A stretch of DNA of 5,560 bases. It comes from Actinomycetota bacterium (lineage in GTDB: Bacteria > Actinomycetota > Actinomycetes > Nanopelagicales > Nanopelagicaceae). The first letter of the stretch is position 1; each line of letters opens with the position of its first letter. Of the stretch, positions 1 through 5,560 are shown piece after piece. The translations under genes and the position numbers were made by a program. A model generated the notes under the pieces. The model ran no database searches and was not told the origin of the DNA. It worked only from the letters and a program-made list of their open reading frames with translations. The stretch is from assembly GCA_009702845.1 (NCBI GenBank), contig WLHG01000074.1, forward strand, positions 1 to 5,560, in the 5' to 3' direction.

Positions 1-5
1 GACAT
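1..5 (-). CDS. Start of a truncated minus-strand gene, probably ispE by synteny
   Basis: Only the first five bases of the gene are present: an ATG (5 to 3) and two bases of the next codon. An AGGG Shine-Dalgarno-like sequence (16 to 13) lies 7 nt before the ATG, and the gap from the rsmA stop codon is 21 nt, so a co-transcribed next gene is likely. In many Actinobacteria the gene after rsmA is ispE (4-diphosphocytidyl-2-C-methyl-D-erythritol kinase of the MEP isoprenoid pathway). That identity rests on known gene order alone, because no protein sequence can be read here. Confidence 0.35.
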
Positions 6-12
6 GAATTGA

Positions 13-16
13 CCCT
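13..16 (-). promoter_or_regulatory. Shine-Dalgarno-like site before the edge gene
   Basis: AGGG on the minus strand lies 7 nt upstream of the ATG at 5 and just after the rsmA stop codon. The spacing is typical for a ribosome binding site. It matters because it supports reading the ATG at the window edge as a true gene start. Confidence 0.35.
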
Positions 17-26
17 ATTGCCTTGG

Positions 27-869
27 CTAGAGATTGTCAGGTTCAGATAATGCGATGGCGCAAAAACTTGAGATTTCCAACGACTCTCCACGAAGCGTTG
101 GATCAATACCTGCGCGAATCAAAATCTCTTCAGCCGCCGATGATGAGCCGTAAAGAGAGGAAAGCGCAGATCTCAACATCTTACGGCGCTGGGCAAAGGC
201 GGCATCAATAATGGTGAAGGTTTTCTTACGTAGCTCTTCACTTCCTGGCGTTGCTCGGCGGGTGAAAGAGACGAGCTTTGAATCAACATTAGGAGCTGGC
301 CAAAACACTGAGCGAGAGATTGATCCGGCGCCTTTGACTTCGGCCCACCAAGCCGCCTTTACCGATGGAATTCCATACTCTTTCGTGCCGGGTCGCCCGG
401 ATAATCGATCGGCAACTTCGGCCTGCACCATAACAACACCGCTTCGAAGAGTTGGAAATCGCTCGAGGAGATTTAACAAAACTGGGACTGAGACGTTGTA
501 GGGCAAATTCGCTACCAAGACCGTTGGAGAAACAGGTAGCTCTTTTAGAGTCAGAGCGTCGCCGTTAATAACAGTTAAATTTTCTGGTGTGGGAAAATGT
601 TCGGCCACTGTAATTGGCAGTTGTGTTGCTAAGCGATGGTCGATTTCAACGGCAATTACCGATTTCGCCGATTGCAAGAGCGCTAAAGTCAAAGAGCCTA
701 AACCTGGACCAATTTCAAGTGCGATGTCATCGGCAGTAACTCCAGCTACACGAACGATCTTGGTACATATATTTGAGTCAATAACAAAGTTTTGTCCAAG
801 GGATTTTGAAGGTTTCAAATCTAGGGACGCGGCTAATTCACGAATCTGTGCGGCGCCAAGCAGGCTCAT
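27..869 (-). CDS. rsmA: 16S rRNA (A1518/A1519-N6)-dimethyltransferase RsmA/KsgA
   Basis: The protein has 280 aa, a normal RsmA length. The family transfers four methyl groups from S-adenosylmethionine to the two adjacent adenines in the 3'-terminal helix 45 of 16S rRNA, late in small-subunit assembly in the cytoplasm. Visible signatures, in order: LGQNF at 24-28, the SAM motif EIGPGLGSLT at 52-61, the acidic ribose-binding VEID at 74-77, GDAL at 103-106, the catalytic NLPYN at 121-125, FWPAPNVDS at 189-197, and FAQRRKMLRS at 225-234 in the C-terminal helical domain. The ATG overlaps the tatD stop codon as ATGA. There is little Shine-Dalgarno sequence (GGAAG about 9 nt upstream), so translation is probably coupled to tatD. 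It ends with TAG. Many Actinobacteria have rpfB directly upstream of this gene; here it is absent. The assignment is secure. Confidence 0.97.
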   Translation of the reverse strand: MSLLGAAQIRELAASLDLKPSKSLGQNFVIDSNICTKIVRVAGVTADDIALEIGPGLGSLTLALLQSAKSVIAVEIDHRLATQLPITVAEHFPTPENLTVINGDALTLKELPVSPTVLVANLPYNVSVPVLLNLLERFPTLRSGVVMVQAEVADRLSGRPGTKEYGIPSVKAAWWAEVKGAGSISRSVFWPAPNVDSKLVSFTRRATPGSEELRKKTFTIIDAAFAQRRKMLRSALSSLYGSSSAAEEILIRAGIDPTLRGESLEISSFCAIALSEPDNL

Positions 870-1726
870 GGAGCAAAGCTTCCAAATAAACGTTCGGCAT
901 TATTGCTCAATGCAAAGGCCAGCTCGCCTAAATCGCACTCACGCTCGATAGCCATCGCTCGCACGATAGTTGCAATCTGGGCGGGAGTATTGCCGGCGCC
1001 TCGGTGTGGCATTGGCGCTAAAAAGGGTGAATCGGTTTCAACTAATAACTGATCGATCGGAACAAGTTTTACAGCCTCGCGAAGCGCAGGTGCATTTTTG
1101 AAAGTTAATGTACCCGCGAAGGAGAGTATGTATCCACGTTCGATGCAGGTTCTAGCCATGGCAACATCTCCAGAAAAGCAGTGAAAGATAACCTTCTGCG
1201 GGGCTCCTACTTCAAGCAGTACCGATAAGACATCATCATGAGAGTCACGATCATGAATGACTAAGGCCTTATTTGTTTTTTTAGCTAATTCAATATGCCA
1301 TTTGAATGACTCTTGTTGGACTCCGCGTAATTCTGGTGGAGTTCGGAAATAATCTAAACCGGTTTCGCCTATAGCGCGCACGCGTGGATGCTCGGCAAGC
1401 TGGGCGATAATCGCCCAGTCGGCCTCTAAATTATCAACTACTGGTGCCTCATTTGGGTGAAGTGCAACGGCTGCAAGCACCGAGGAATTCCATTTTTCTG
1501 CAGCAGCTACGCACCATTTAGATTGTTCGGCTGAGTAACCAACTTGCACGATGCGATCAACGTTAACTGATTTCGCCTCGGCAATGACTTCTCCTACCTC
1601 TTCCGAATCTGGGGCAGTATCCGTAATGATCTCCATGTGAGCATGTGAATCAACTGTTGCAACAGGTAGAGGCTCTGGTAACGGCGCCCTTGAGCGATCG
1701 ATATCGCGGTTGTGGCGATCAGCCAT
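866..1726 (-). CDS. tatD: TatD-family metal-dependent hydrolase (deoxyribonuclease)
   Basis: The protein has 286 aa and a TIM-barrel amidohydrolase fold. Family members are cytoplasmic, divalent-metal-dependent 3'-5' exonucleases linked to DNA repair and DNA degradation; the exact substrate of this one cannot be read from the sequence. Expected metal ligands are all present: DSHAH at 26-30 (H28, H30), E121 in GETGLD (120-125), H158 in VIHDRD, H182 in FHCFSG, and D232 in ETDSPFL. After this, PHRGAGNTP (240-248) takes the place of the commoner PxRGKxN loop. About 25 residues precede the barrel, including a Pro-rich PLPEPLPV stretch (16-22) resembling the N-termini of actinobacterial orthologues, which supports the chosen ATG. 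The gene begins 5 nt after the metG stop codon and its stop overlaps the rsmA start by 4 nt. No clear Shine-Dalgarno sequence is visible, so coupling to metG is likely. The family is certain; the physiological role less so. Confidence 0.94.
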   Translation of the reverse strand: MADRHNRDIDRSRAPLPEPLPVATVDSHAHMEIITDTAPDSEEVGEVIAEAKSVNVDRIVQVGYSAEQSKWCVAAAEKWNSSVLAAVALHPNEAPVVDNLEADWAIIAQLAEHPRVRAIGETGLDYFRTPPELRGVQQESFKWHIELAKKTNKALVIHDRDSHDDVLSVLLEVGAPQKVIFHCFSGDVAMARTCIERGYILSFAGTLTFKNAPALREAVKLVPIDQLLVETDSPFLAPMPHRGAGNTPAQIATIVRAMAIERECDLGELAFALSNNAERLFGSFAP

Positions 1727-1731
1727 ATTTT

Positions 1732-3297
1732 TTAAGCGTTGGTTTCTAAGCGAGGAAATAAGACTGGCGTCTTAGTAATGGTTGCACCTGCGGGAAGCTG
1801 ACCCCATGTTGCGACATCGCTAATCTTTTGTGCAGACAGTTCACCCAACGTTGCTTGTGCACCTAAGCTCTGCCACAAAATTTCACACGTTGCCGGCATT
1901 ACTGGATGCAGTAAAACGGCGAGTGCACGAAGTGATTCGGCAGTGTTGTACAAAATTGCCTCAAGTACGGCCTGATTTGCTGGGTCTTTAGCCAGAATCC
2001 AAGGCTCTTTCTCGGTGACATATCCATTTACTTTCTTACAAAACTCCATGATTGCAAGGATTCCGCCCTGGAAATCTAGTTCGCACATTGCAGAGTCAGC
2101 CTTGGTGACCGCGCTGCTCAATGCCTCTTCCAAACCGGCATCATGACTAAGAGCAGGTAGAACACCGCCGCAGTATTTTTCAATCATTGCAGCAGAGCGC
2201 GATGCTAGGTTGCCAAAATCATTGGCAAGCTCTGATGTGTAGCGAGCCGACATGTCTTCCCATGAAAATGAGCCATCGCTCCCAAATGGAATTGCACGCA
2301 AGAAGTAATAGCGAAATGCATCTATACCGAAGTGATCTGTAATTTGTTTTGGGGCGATCCCAGTTAACTTGCTCTTACTCATCTTTTCGCCGCCCACAAG
2401 TAACCACCCATGTGCAAATACTTTCTTAGGAACTTCTAGCCCAGCTGCCATTAACATTGCCGGCCAGATCACGGCATGAAAGCGCAAAATATCTTTTCCA
2501 ACTAAGTGAACATCGGCGGGCCATGTGCTCGCAAACTTTTTACCGCCTTCACTTTCAGGCTCATCTGTAAGTCCAACTGCAGTTGCATAATTCAAAAGTG
2601 CATCGAACCAGACATAGACAACTTGATCGGTGTCCCACGGAACTGGAATGCCCCAATCAAAGGTTGAACGTGAAATAGATAAATCGGAAACTCCACCCTC
2701 TAAAAATGAAACAACTTCGTTGCGGGCGCTTTCTGGTTGGCAAGCATCCGGGTTATTGCGATAGTGATCTAAGAGTTTGTCGGTAAATGCAGAGAGTTTA
2801 AAGAACCAGTTATTCTCATTGACAAGTTCAATAGGTTTTCCATGAGTTGGGCAGCATTTCTTTCCATCGATTTCGATGAGATCGCCAGGCAACTTAAACT
2901 CTTCACAGCCCACACAGTAAGGGCCCTCATACTTGCCGGCATAAATATGACCTGAGTCTTTTAATGATTGCAAGAATCTCTGCACTCGAACTGTGTGGCG
3001 CTCTTCTGTTGTTCGAATAAAATCATCGTTAGCGATATTTAAGCTAGCCCAGTTAGGCTTCCAAGCATCTTGTACAAGGCGATCAACCCACGCTTGCGGA
3101 GACGTATTATTTTCTTCGGCTGTTCGCATAACTTTTTGACCATGCTCATCAGTTCCAGTTAGAAACCAGACAGCTTCACCTTTTTGACGGTGCCAACGAG
3201 TTAAAACATCGCCGGCTACGGTCGTATATGCATGCCCAATATGGGGCGCATCATTGACGTAATAAATCGGCGTCGTTAGATAAAAGGATTTGCTCAC
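1732..3297 (-). CDS. metG: Methionyl-tRNA synthetase MetG, single-domain type without C-terminal extension
   Basis: The protein has 521 aa and is a class I aminoacyl-tRNA synthetase that charges tRNA-Met with methionine using ATP in the cytoplasm. Visible signatures: an N-terminal YLTTPIYYVNDAPHIGH with the HIGH box at 19-22, FLTGTDEHGQK at 45-55, a zinc-binding insert with C128-x2-C131 and then CCPTH at 148-152 (likely ligands C149 and H152, as in the one-knuckle Thermus-like type), YVWFDALLNY at 228-237, and the KMSKS loop at 305-309. The rest (about 350-521) is the helical anticodon-binding domain. No C-terminal Trbp111-like tRNA-binding domain is present; this length is usual for actinobacterial enzymes. 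Translation starts at GTG inside GTGA, overlapping the rsmI stop codon by 4 nt; the conserved N-terminus begins only a few residues later, so no later start fits. Translation is probably coupled to rsmI. Confidence 0.97.
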   Translation of the reverse strand: MSKSFYLTTPIYYVNDAPHIGHAYTTVAGDVLTRWHRQKGEAVWFLTGTDEHGQKVMRTAEENNTSPQAWVDRLVQDAWKPNWASLNIANDDFIRTTEERHTVRVQRFLQSLKDSGHIYAGKYEGPYCVGCEEFKLPGDLIEIDGKKCCPTHGKPIELVNENNWFFKLSAFTDKLLDHYRNNPDACQPESARNEVVSFLEGGVSDLSISRSTFDWGIPVPWDTDQVVYVWFDALLNYATAVGLTDEPESEGGKKFASTWPADVHLVGKDILRFHAVIWPAMLMAAGLEVPKKVFAHGWLLVGGEKMSKSKLTGIAPKQITDHFGIDAFRYYFLRAIPFGSDGSFSWEDMSARYTSELANDFGNLASRSAAMIEKYCGGVLPALSHDAGLEEALSSAVTKADSAMCELDFQGGILAIMEFCKKVNGYVTEKEPWILAKDPANQAVLEAILYNTAESLRALAVLLHPVMPATCEILWQSLGAQATLGELSAQKISDVATWGQLPAGATITKTPVLFPRLETNA

Positions 3298-4136
3298 GAG
3301 CTCATCTTATTCGCATCGATGACTGCGGCATAAACTAAACGCTTTGCAATGCCAAACTCTTGAGCAACCGATGCAATAGCACCTTTTCGATCCATGCCGG
3401 CGCCTTCAAATTCACGCACTCTTGCCACCATATCTTCGGCCGTTGTGGCCGCTGAATCTTCTGAGGCACCTGCGATGACGAGAGTGATTTCTCCAAGAAC
3501 TTCATTGGCATCTGCCCACGATGAAAGCTGCGCCAATGAGCCACGAATCGTCTCTTCATATCGCTTAGTCATTTCACGACAAATTGCACCTCTGCGCTCG
3601 GCGCCGAAAACGCTAACAGCATCACCTAGAGAATCACCTAGACGGTGGGGTGCTTCAAAGAAGACCATGGTCCGCTCTTCGTGTCGAAGCTTTTCAAAAG
3701 TTGAGATTCGCGCACCCGATGCTCGTGGAGGAAAACCTTCGAAAGTAAAGCGATCTGTAGGAAGTCCAGATAACGCAACGGCCATTGTCACCGCACTTGG
3801 CCCTGGAATAACACTGACTTCAATACCTAGTGCGATGGCATCACGCATCAAGCGAAAACCAGGATCACTAATAGTCGGCATCCCGGCATCTGATAAAACC
3901 AAAACGGTCGCACCGCTTTGAAGCTCACTCAATAACTCTCGAGTGCGATCCTCTTCATTGCCTTCAAAAAATGAGAGAACGCGCGCCGTGAATGTGGTTT
4001 CAATGTCTGCACACAATCGGTGGAATCTGCGCGAATCTTCGGCGGCGATGATTGTTGCGCTCTCTATGGCCGCTTTTAGGCGCGCACTTGCATCGCCGGG
4101 GTTTCCGAGCGGGGTCGCAGCCAATATAAGAGCCAT
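3294..4136 (-). CDS. rsmI: 16S rRNA (C1402-2'-O)-methyltransferase RsmI
   Basis: The protein has 280 aa and belongs to the tetrapyrrole-methylase-like (SAM-dependent) fold. In the characterised E. coli family member it adds the 2'-O-methyl group of C1402 in the 16S rRNA P site, in the cytoplasm. Visible signatures: ATPLGNPGD at 7-15, AEDSRR at 32-37 (AEDTR in many relatives), LSDAGMPTISDPG at 81-93, PGPSA at 111-115, LPTDRFTFEGFPPR at 125-138, FFEAPHRL at 159-166, and REMTKRYEE at 187-195. The C-terminal 45 or so residues look like the helical RsmI-type tail. The ATG at 4136 is favoured because an in-frame TGA lies only a few codons upstream. It is the first gene of the minus-strand operon, and its stop codon overlaps the GTG of metG. 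Only a weak GGA lies before the start, so a very short or absent leader is possible. Confidence 0.95.
   Translation of the reverse strand: MALILAATPLGNPGDASARLKAAIESATIIAAEDSRRFHRLCADIETTFTARVLSFFEGNEEDRTRELLSELQSGATVLVLSDAGMPTISDPGFRLMRDAIALGIEVSVIPGPSAVTMAVALSGLPTDRFTFEGFPPRASGARISTFEKLRHEERTMVFFEAPHRLGDSLGDAVSVFGAERRGAICREMTKRYEETIRGSLAQLSSWADANEVLGEITLVIAGASEDSAATTAEDMVARVREFEGAGMDRKGAIASVAQEFGIAKRLVYAAVIDANKMSS
3305..3316. repeat. 12-bp repeat, copy 1, at the rsmI-metG junction
   Basis: TCTTATTCGCAT (plus strand) occurs here and again, identically, at 4164-4175 in the divergent spacer. Allowing one inserted base, the match continues into CGAT on the right side of both copies. This copy lies within the last codons of rsmI, just upstream of the metG GTG. 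By a rough estimate, about two exact 12-mer repeats are expected by chance in a window of this size counting both strands, so only the matching positions before gene starts make it notable. Confidence 0.4.
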
Positions 4137-4163
4137 AGGTCCATCATCTCAGTAATTTCACAC

Positions 4164-4175
4164 TCTTATTCGCAT
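4164..4175. repeat. 12-bp repeat, copy 2, in the rsmI/pmt spacer
   Basis: This is an exact copy of the 12-mer at 3305-3316. Read on the minus strand, both copies (ATGCGAATAAGA) precede the start of an operon gene: rsmI here, metG in the other case. Its last base is also the first base of the proposed pmt -10 box. It may be a coincidence or a small protein- or RNA-level site. Confidence 0.4.
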
Positions 4176-4180
4176 ACGAT
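4175..4180 (+). promoter_or_regulatory. -10 box for pmt, placed for a leaderless transcript
   Basis: TACGAT fits the actinobacterial TANNNT -10 consensus and ends 7 nt before the pmt ATG. Normal spacing from the -10 box would put the transcription start at about 4187-4188, on or next to the A of the start codon. No Shine-Dalgarno sequence is present before the ATG. Together these suggest a leaderless mRNA, a common arrangement in Actinobacteria. No recognisable -35 box lies 16-18 bp upstream. Confidence 0.5.
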
Positions 4181-4187
4181 TACGCAC

Positions 4188-5462
4188 ATGATCGCCGCGC
4201 TTGCTCCCGTTCTCATTGCAATTTTCTCCTTGGCGTTGCGACTAATCAACCTATCTACCCCTAAGGGTTTTGTATTTGATGAGGTCTACTACGTTGATGG
4301 CGCACGAGATTTTTTGAAATTCGGCGTTGAAGTCACCGGCAATAAGCCCGAGTTCATAGTCCATCCACCAGTTGGAAAGTGGATGATTGCTAGCGGGATC
4401 AAACTCTTTGGGGATAATGAGTTCGGATGGAGATTTGCCTCTGCGATTGTTGGCGTCTTACTCATTTTGCTTTTTGCCCGATTAGTGCACGTTCTCTTTT
4501 TTTCACCTTTGCTTACAGCAATGGCGGCGGCGTTAATGGCGATGGATGGAATGGTCCTTGTTCACTCCCGAACAGCGCTCCTAGATCTATTCTTAACTTT
4601 CTTTGTTCTCTTAGCGATCTATCTGTGGCACCGACAAAGACATTGGTATGCCGCAATCGCTATCGGTTTGGCGATGGGTACCAAATGGAGCGCAATATAT
4701 TTCCTACTTGCCATGGCTCTCATTTCAATCTACAGAGTGTTCACATCCCACACTGGACGCGAAATAGTTCGACCCTCATTAATTAAAGTCCTGCAATACG
4801 GGCTTCTTCCAGTCGCGGTGTATATCAGCACATGGACCGGTTGGTTTTTGAGTAAGCGTGGCTGGGATCGCCAATATTCAGAGAATGCTTGGAGTTCATG
4901 GTGGCACTATCACGCAGAGATGTTGGGCTTTCACACAGGCTTAACTGAAAAACATTCCTATCAAGCTAATCCATGGAGCTGGCTCATCATGGGCCGCCCA
5001 ACGTCATTCTTTTACGAATCCCCGCAAAACTGTAGCTCAAAAAACTGTGCGCAAGAGGTTCTGGCAATTGGCACGCCAATTCTCTGGTGGATTGGAACCA
5101 TCGCGATAGCAGTGGTCTTTGGTTTTTGGATCCACTCAATCGTGACAAAGAGATTTGATAGCGTTCTCAATATCGTCGTTCTAGGTATGAGCGCCGGTTA
5201 CTTACCCTGGTTCTTCTTTCAGAAGAGAACAGTCTTCACTTTCTACGCGATTGTCTTTGAACCCTTTATGTTGCTCGCAATTATTTACTGTGCAAAGCTT
5301 TTGCTGGATAGATCAATGACTCCCGCGGTATCTATGGGGATCGTTTCCGCGCTGTTAATCCTGATTTTCCTTAACTTTATATATTTTCTTCCCCTATTTA
5401 CGGGAGAGGTGATTGACTATTCAGAGTGGTTAAAACGAATGTGGATGAGTTCGTGGATTTAA
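4188..5462 (+). CDS. pmt: Polyprenyl-phosphate-mannose protein O-mannosyltransferase (PMT family, GT39)
   Basis: The protein has 424 aa and is a multi-pass membrane enzyme. PMT enzymes move mannose from a lipid-phosphate-mannose donor to Ser/Thr of proteins during Sec export, at the outer face of the membrane. Signatures: FDEVYYVDGA at 30-39 with the acidic D31-E32 pair of the first outer loop (needed for catalysis in characterised PMTs), HPPVGKW at 59-65, RTALLDLFLTFF at 128-139, KWSAIYF at 166-172, HSYQANPWSWLIMGRP at 256-271, EVLAIGTPILWW at 290-301, and a C-terminal PLFTGEVI with WLKRMWMSSW near the end. I count about 11 membrane segments, with a large outer loop near 221-290. C282 and C287 in that loop could form a disulphide. 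The protein starts within the first membrane helix, lacks the N-terminal cytoplasmic tail of many relatives and is shorter than the roughly 520-aa mycobacterial enzyme. No in-frame start codon exists in the spacer upstream. The C-terminus is complete. Confidence 0.93.
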   Translation: MIAALAPVLIAIFSLALRLINLSTPKGFVFDEVYYVDGARDFLKFGVEVTGNKPEFIVHPPVGKWMIASGIKLFGDNEFGWRFASAIVGVLLILLFARLVHVLFFSPLLTAMAAALMAMDGMVLVHSRTALLDLFLTFFVLLAIYLWHRQRHWYAAIAIGLAMGTKWSAIYFLLAMALISIYRVFTSHTGREIVRPSLIKVLQYGLLPVAVYISTWTGWFLSKRGWDRQYSENAWSSWWHYHAEMLGFHTGLTEKHSYQANPWSWLIMGRPTSFFYESPQNCSSKNCAQEVLAIGTPILWWIGTIAIAVVFGFWIHSIVTKRFDSVLNIVVLGMSAGYLPWFFFQKRTVFTFYAIVFEPFMLLAIIYCAKLLLDRSMTPAVSMGIVSALLILIFLNFIYFLPLFTGEVIDYSEWLKRMWMSSWI

Positions 5463-5560
5463 CTATTCGTTAGAGGCTTTTGATTGGTTAAGGCGTTCTA
5501 CCGTTTCATCAGCTAGTTGTTGGTCAAAGATTTCATCTCGCGATGGCGATGCGGCGGCTA
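5463..5560 (-). CDS. C-terminal 31 codons of an unrecognised minus-strand gene
   Basis: Reading inward from the right edge on the minus strand, one frame is open for 31 codons and ends in TAG at 5465-5463; the other two minus frames contain stops. The peptide is hydrophilic and acidic, with segments such as RDEIFDQQLADETVERLNQ and the ending SKASNE, consistent with a soluble or cytoplasmic tail. The stop codon directly abuts the pmt stop codon, so the two genes converge without spacer. One plus-strand frame is also open across this stretch but has no start codon. I do not recognise a family from this tail. Confidence 0.6.
   Translation of the reverse strand, partial: AAASPSRDEIFDQQLADETVERLNQSKASNE

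Larger units (their letters stand above)
4137..4187. promoter_or_regulatory. Divergent promoter spacer between rsmI and pmt
   Basis: This 51-bp spacer is the only intergenic region longer than 21 bp. It lies between the outward-facing start codons of rsmI and pmt, so it or the adjoining coding ends must hold both promoters. For pmt there is a good -10 box (entered separately). For the rsmI operon the only candidate seen is a weak GATGAT on the minus strand (4148 to 4143), ending 6 nt before the ATG. No convincing -35 box or operator was found for either direction. The operon promoter may lie partly inside pmt. Confidence 0.5.

Noticed and set aside
589..951. A 120-codon plus-strand open frame across the rsmA-tatD junction.
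   Set aside because: It is antisense to two well-supported genes, has no family signature and has no convincing ribosome binding site.
1264..1290. A T-rich run within tatD on the plus strand, considered as a terminator or promoter element.
   Set aside because: It encodes the AKKTNKA segment of TatD on the minus strand (Lys and Asn codons), and no hairpin precedes it.
3394..3921. A 175-codon plus-strand open frame antisense to rsmI.
   Set aside because: It lies wholly within rsmI, whose motifs are clear. Its translation is rich in Ser, Arg, Ala and Pro without any recognisable domain, as expected for an antisense shadow.
3930..4187. Possible upstream extension of pmt into the rsmI 5' region.
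   Set aside because: The frame stays open just upstream, but I found no ATG, GTG or TTG in frame from about 4122 to 4187, and the -10 box fits the ATG at 4188.
4427..4786. A 119-codon plus-strand open frame inside pmt in another frame.
   Set aside because: The pmt frame carries the conserved PMT motifs through this stretch. The alternative translation is Cys- and Ser-rich with no recognisable domain.
5434..5471. A perfect 7-bp inverted repeat (AACGAAT / ATTCGTT) around the pmt stop codon, considered as a terminator.
   Set aside because: The arms are AT-rich and separated by 24 nt, no T-run follows, and a competing 5-bp pairing exists within the loop. A repeat like this is easily expected by chance.

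Overview
This 5.56-kb window is a compact bacterial chromosomal segment with roughly 47-48% GC (hand-counted on two 60-base lines, not computed over the whole window). It has four tightly packed minus-strand housekeeping genes, one divergent plus-strand membrane glycosyltransferase gene, and gene fragments at both edges. The gene set and order (pmt, rsmI, metG, tatD, rsmA, then a probable ispE start) match the conserved neighbourhood known from Actinobacteria such as Mycobacterium and Streptomyces. The moderate GC, the 4-nt overlaps, the near absence of intergenic DNA and the lack of rpfB between tatD and rsmA suggest a small-genome, streamlined actinobacterium, for example a freshwater planktonic lineage of the Nanopelagicales type. 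That placement is inference; no marker in the window proves it.

Layout, in the direction of minus-strand transcription: rsmI (4136 to 3294) overlaps metG (3297 to 1732) by 4 nt. metG is followed after 5 nt by tatD (1726 to 866). tatD overlaps rsmA (869 to 27) by 4 nt. After a 21-nt gap with a plausible Shine-Dalgarno sequence, an ATG at 5 probably begins the next gene, which would be ispE by synteny. This is almost certainly one translationally coupled operon. A 51-bp divergent spacer (4137-4187) separates it from the plus-strand O-mannosyltransferase gene (4188-5462), which has a good -10 box placed for a leaderless transcript. The pmt stop codon abuts the stop codon of a converging minus-strand gene, of which only the last 31 codons are in the window.

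Functionally, the operon combines two 16S rRNA methyltransferases acting near the decoding centre (RsmI at C1402, RsmA at A1518/A1519), methionyl-tRNA synthetase and a TatD-family metal-dependent DNase. These are translation and nucleic-acid housekeeping roles. The divergent gene encodes a multi-pass membrane mannosyltransferase that modifies exported proteins. I see no mobile element, CRISPR array, RNA gene or defence system, and no strong case for an undescribed system. The points most worth a second look are the missing rpfB, the minimal PMT with its predicted leaderless start, and a 12-bp repeat at two operon junctions.
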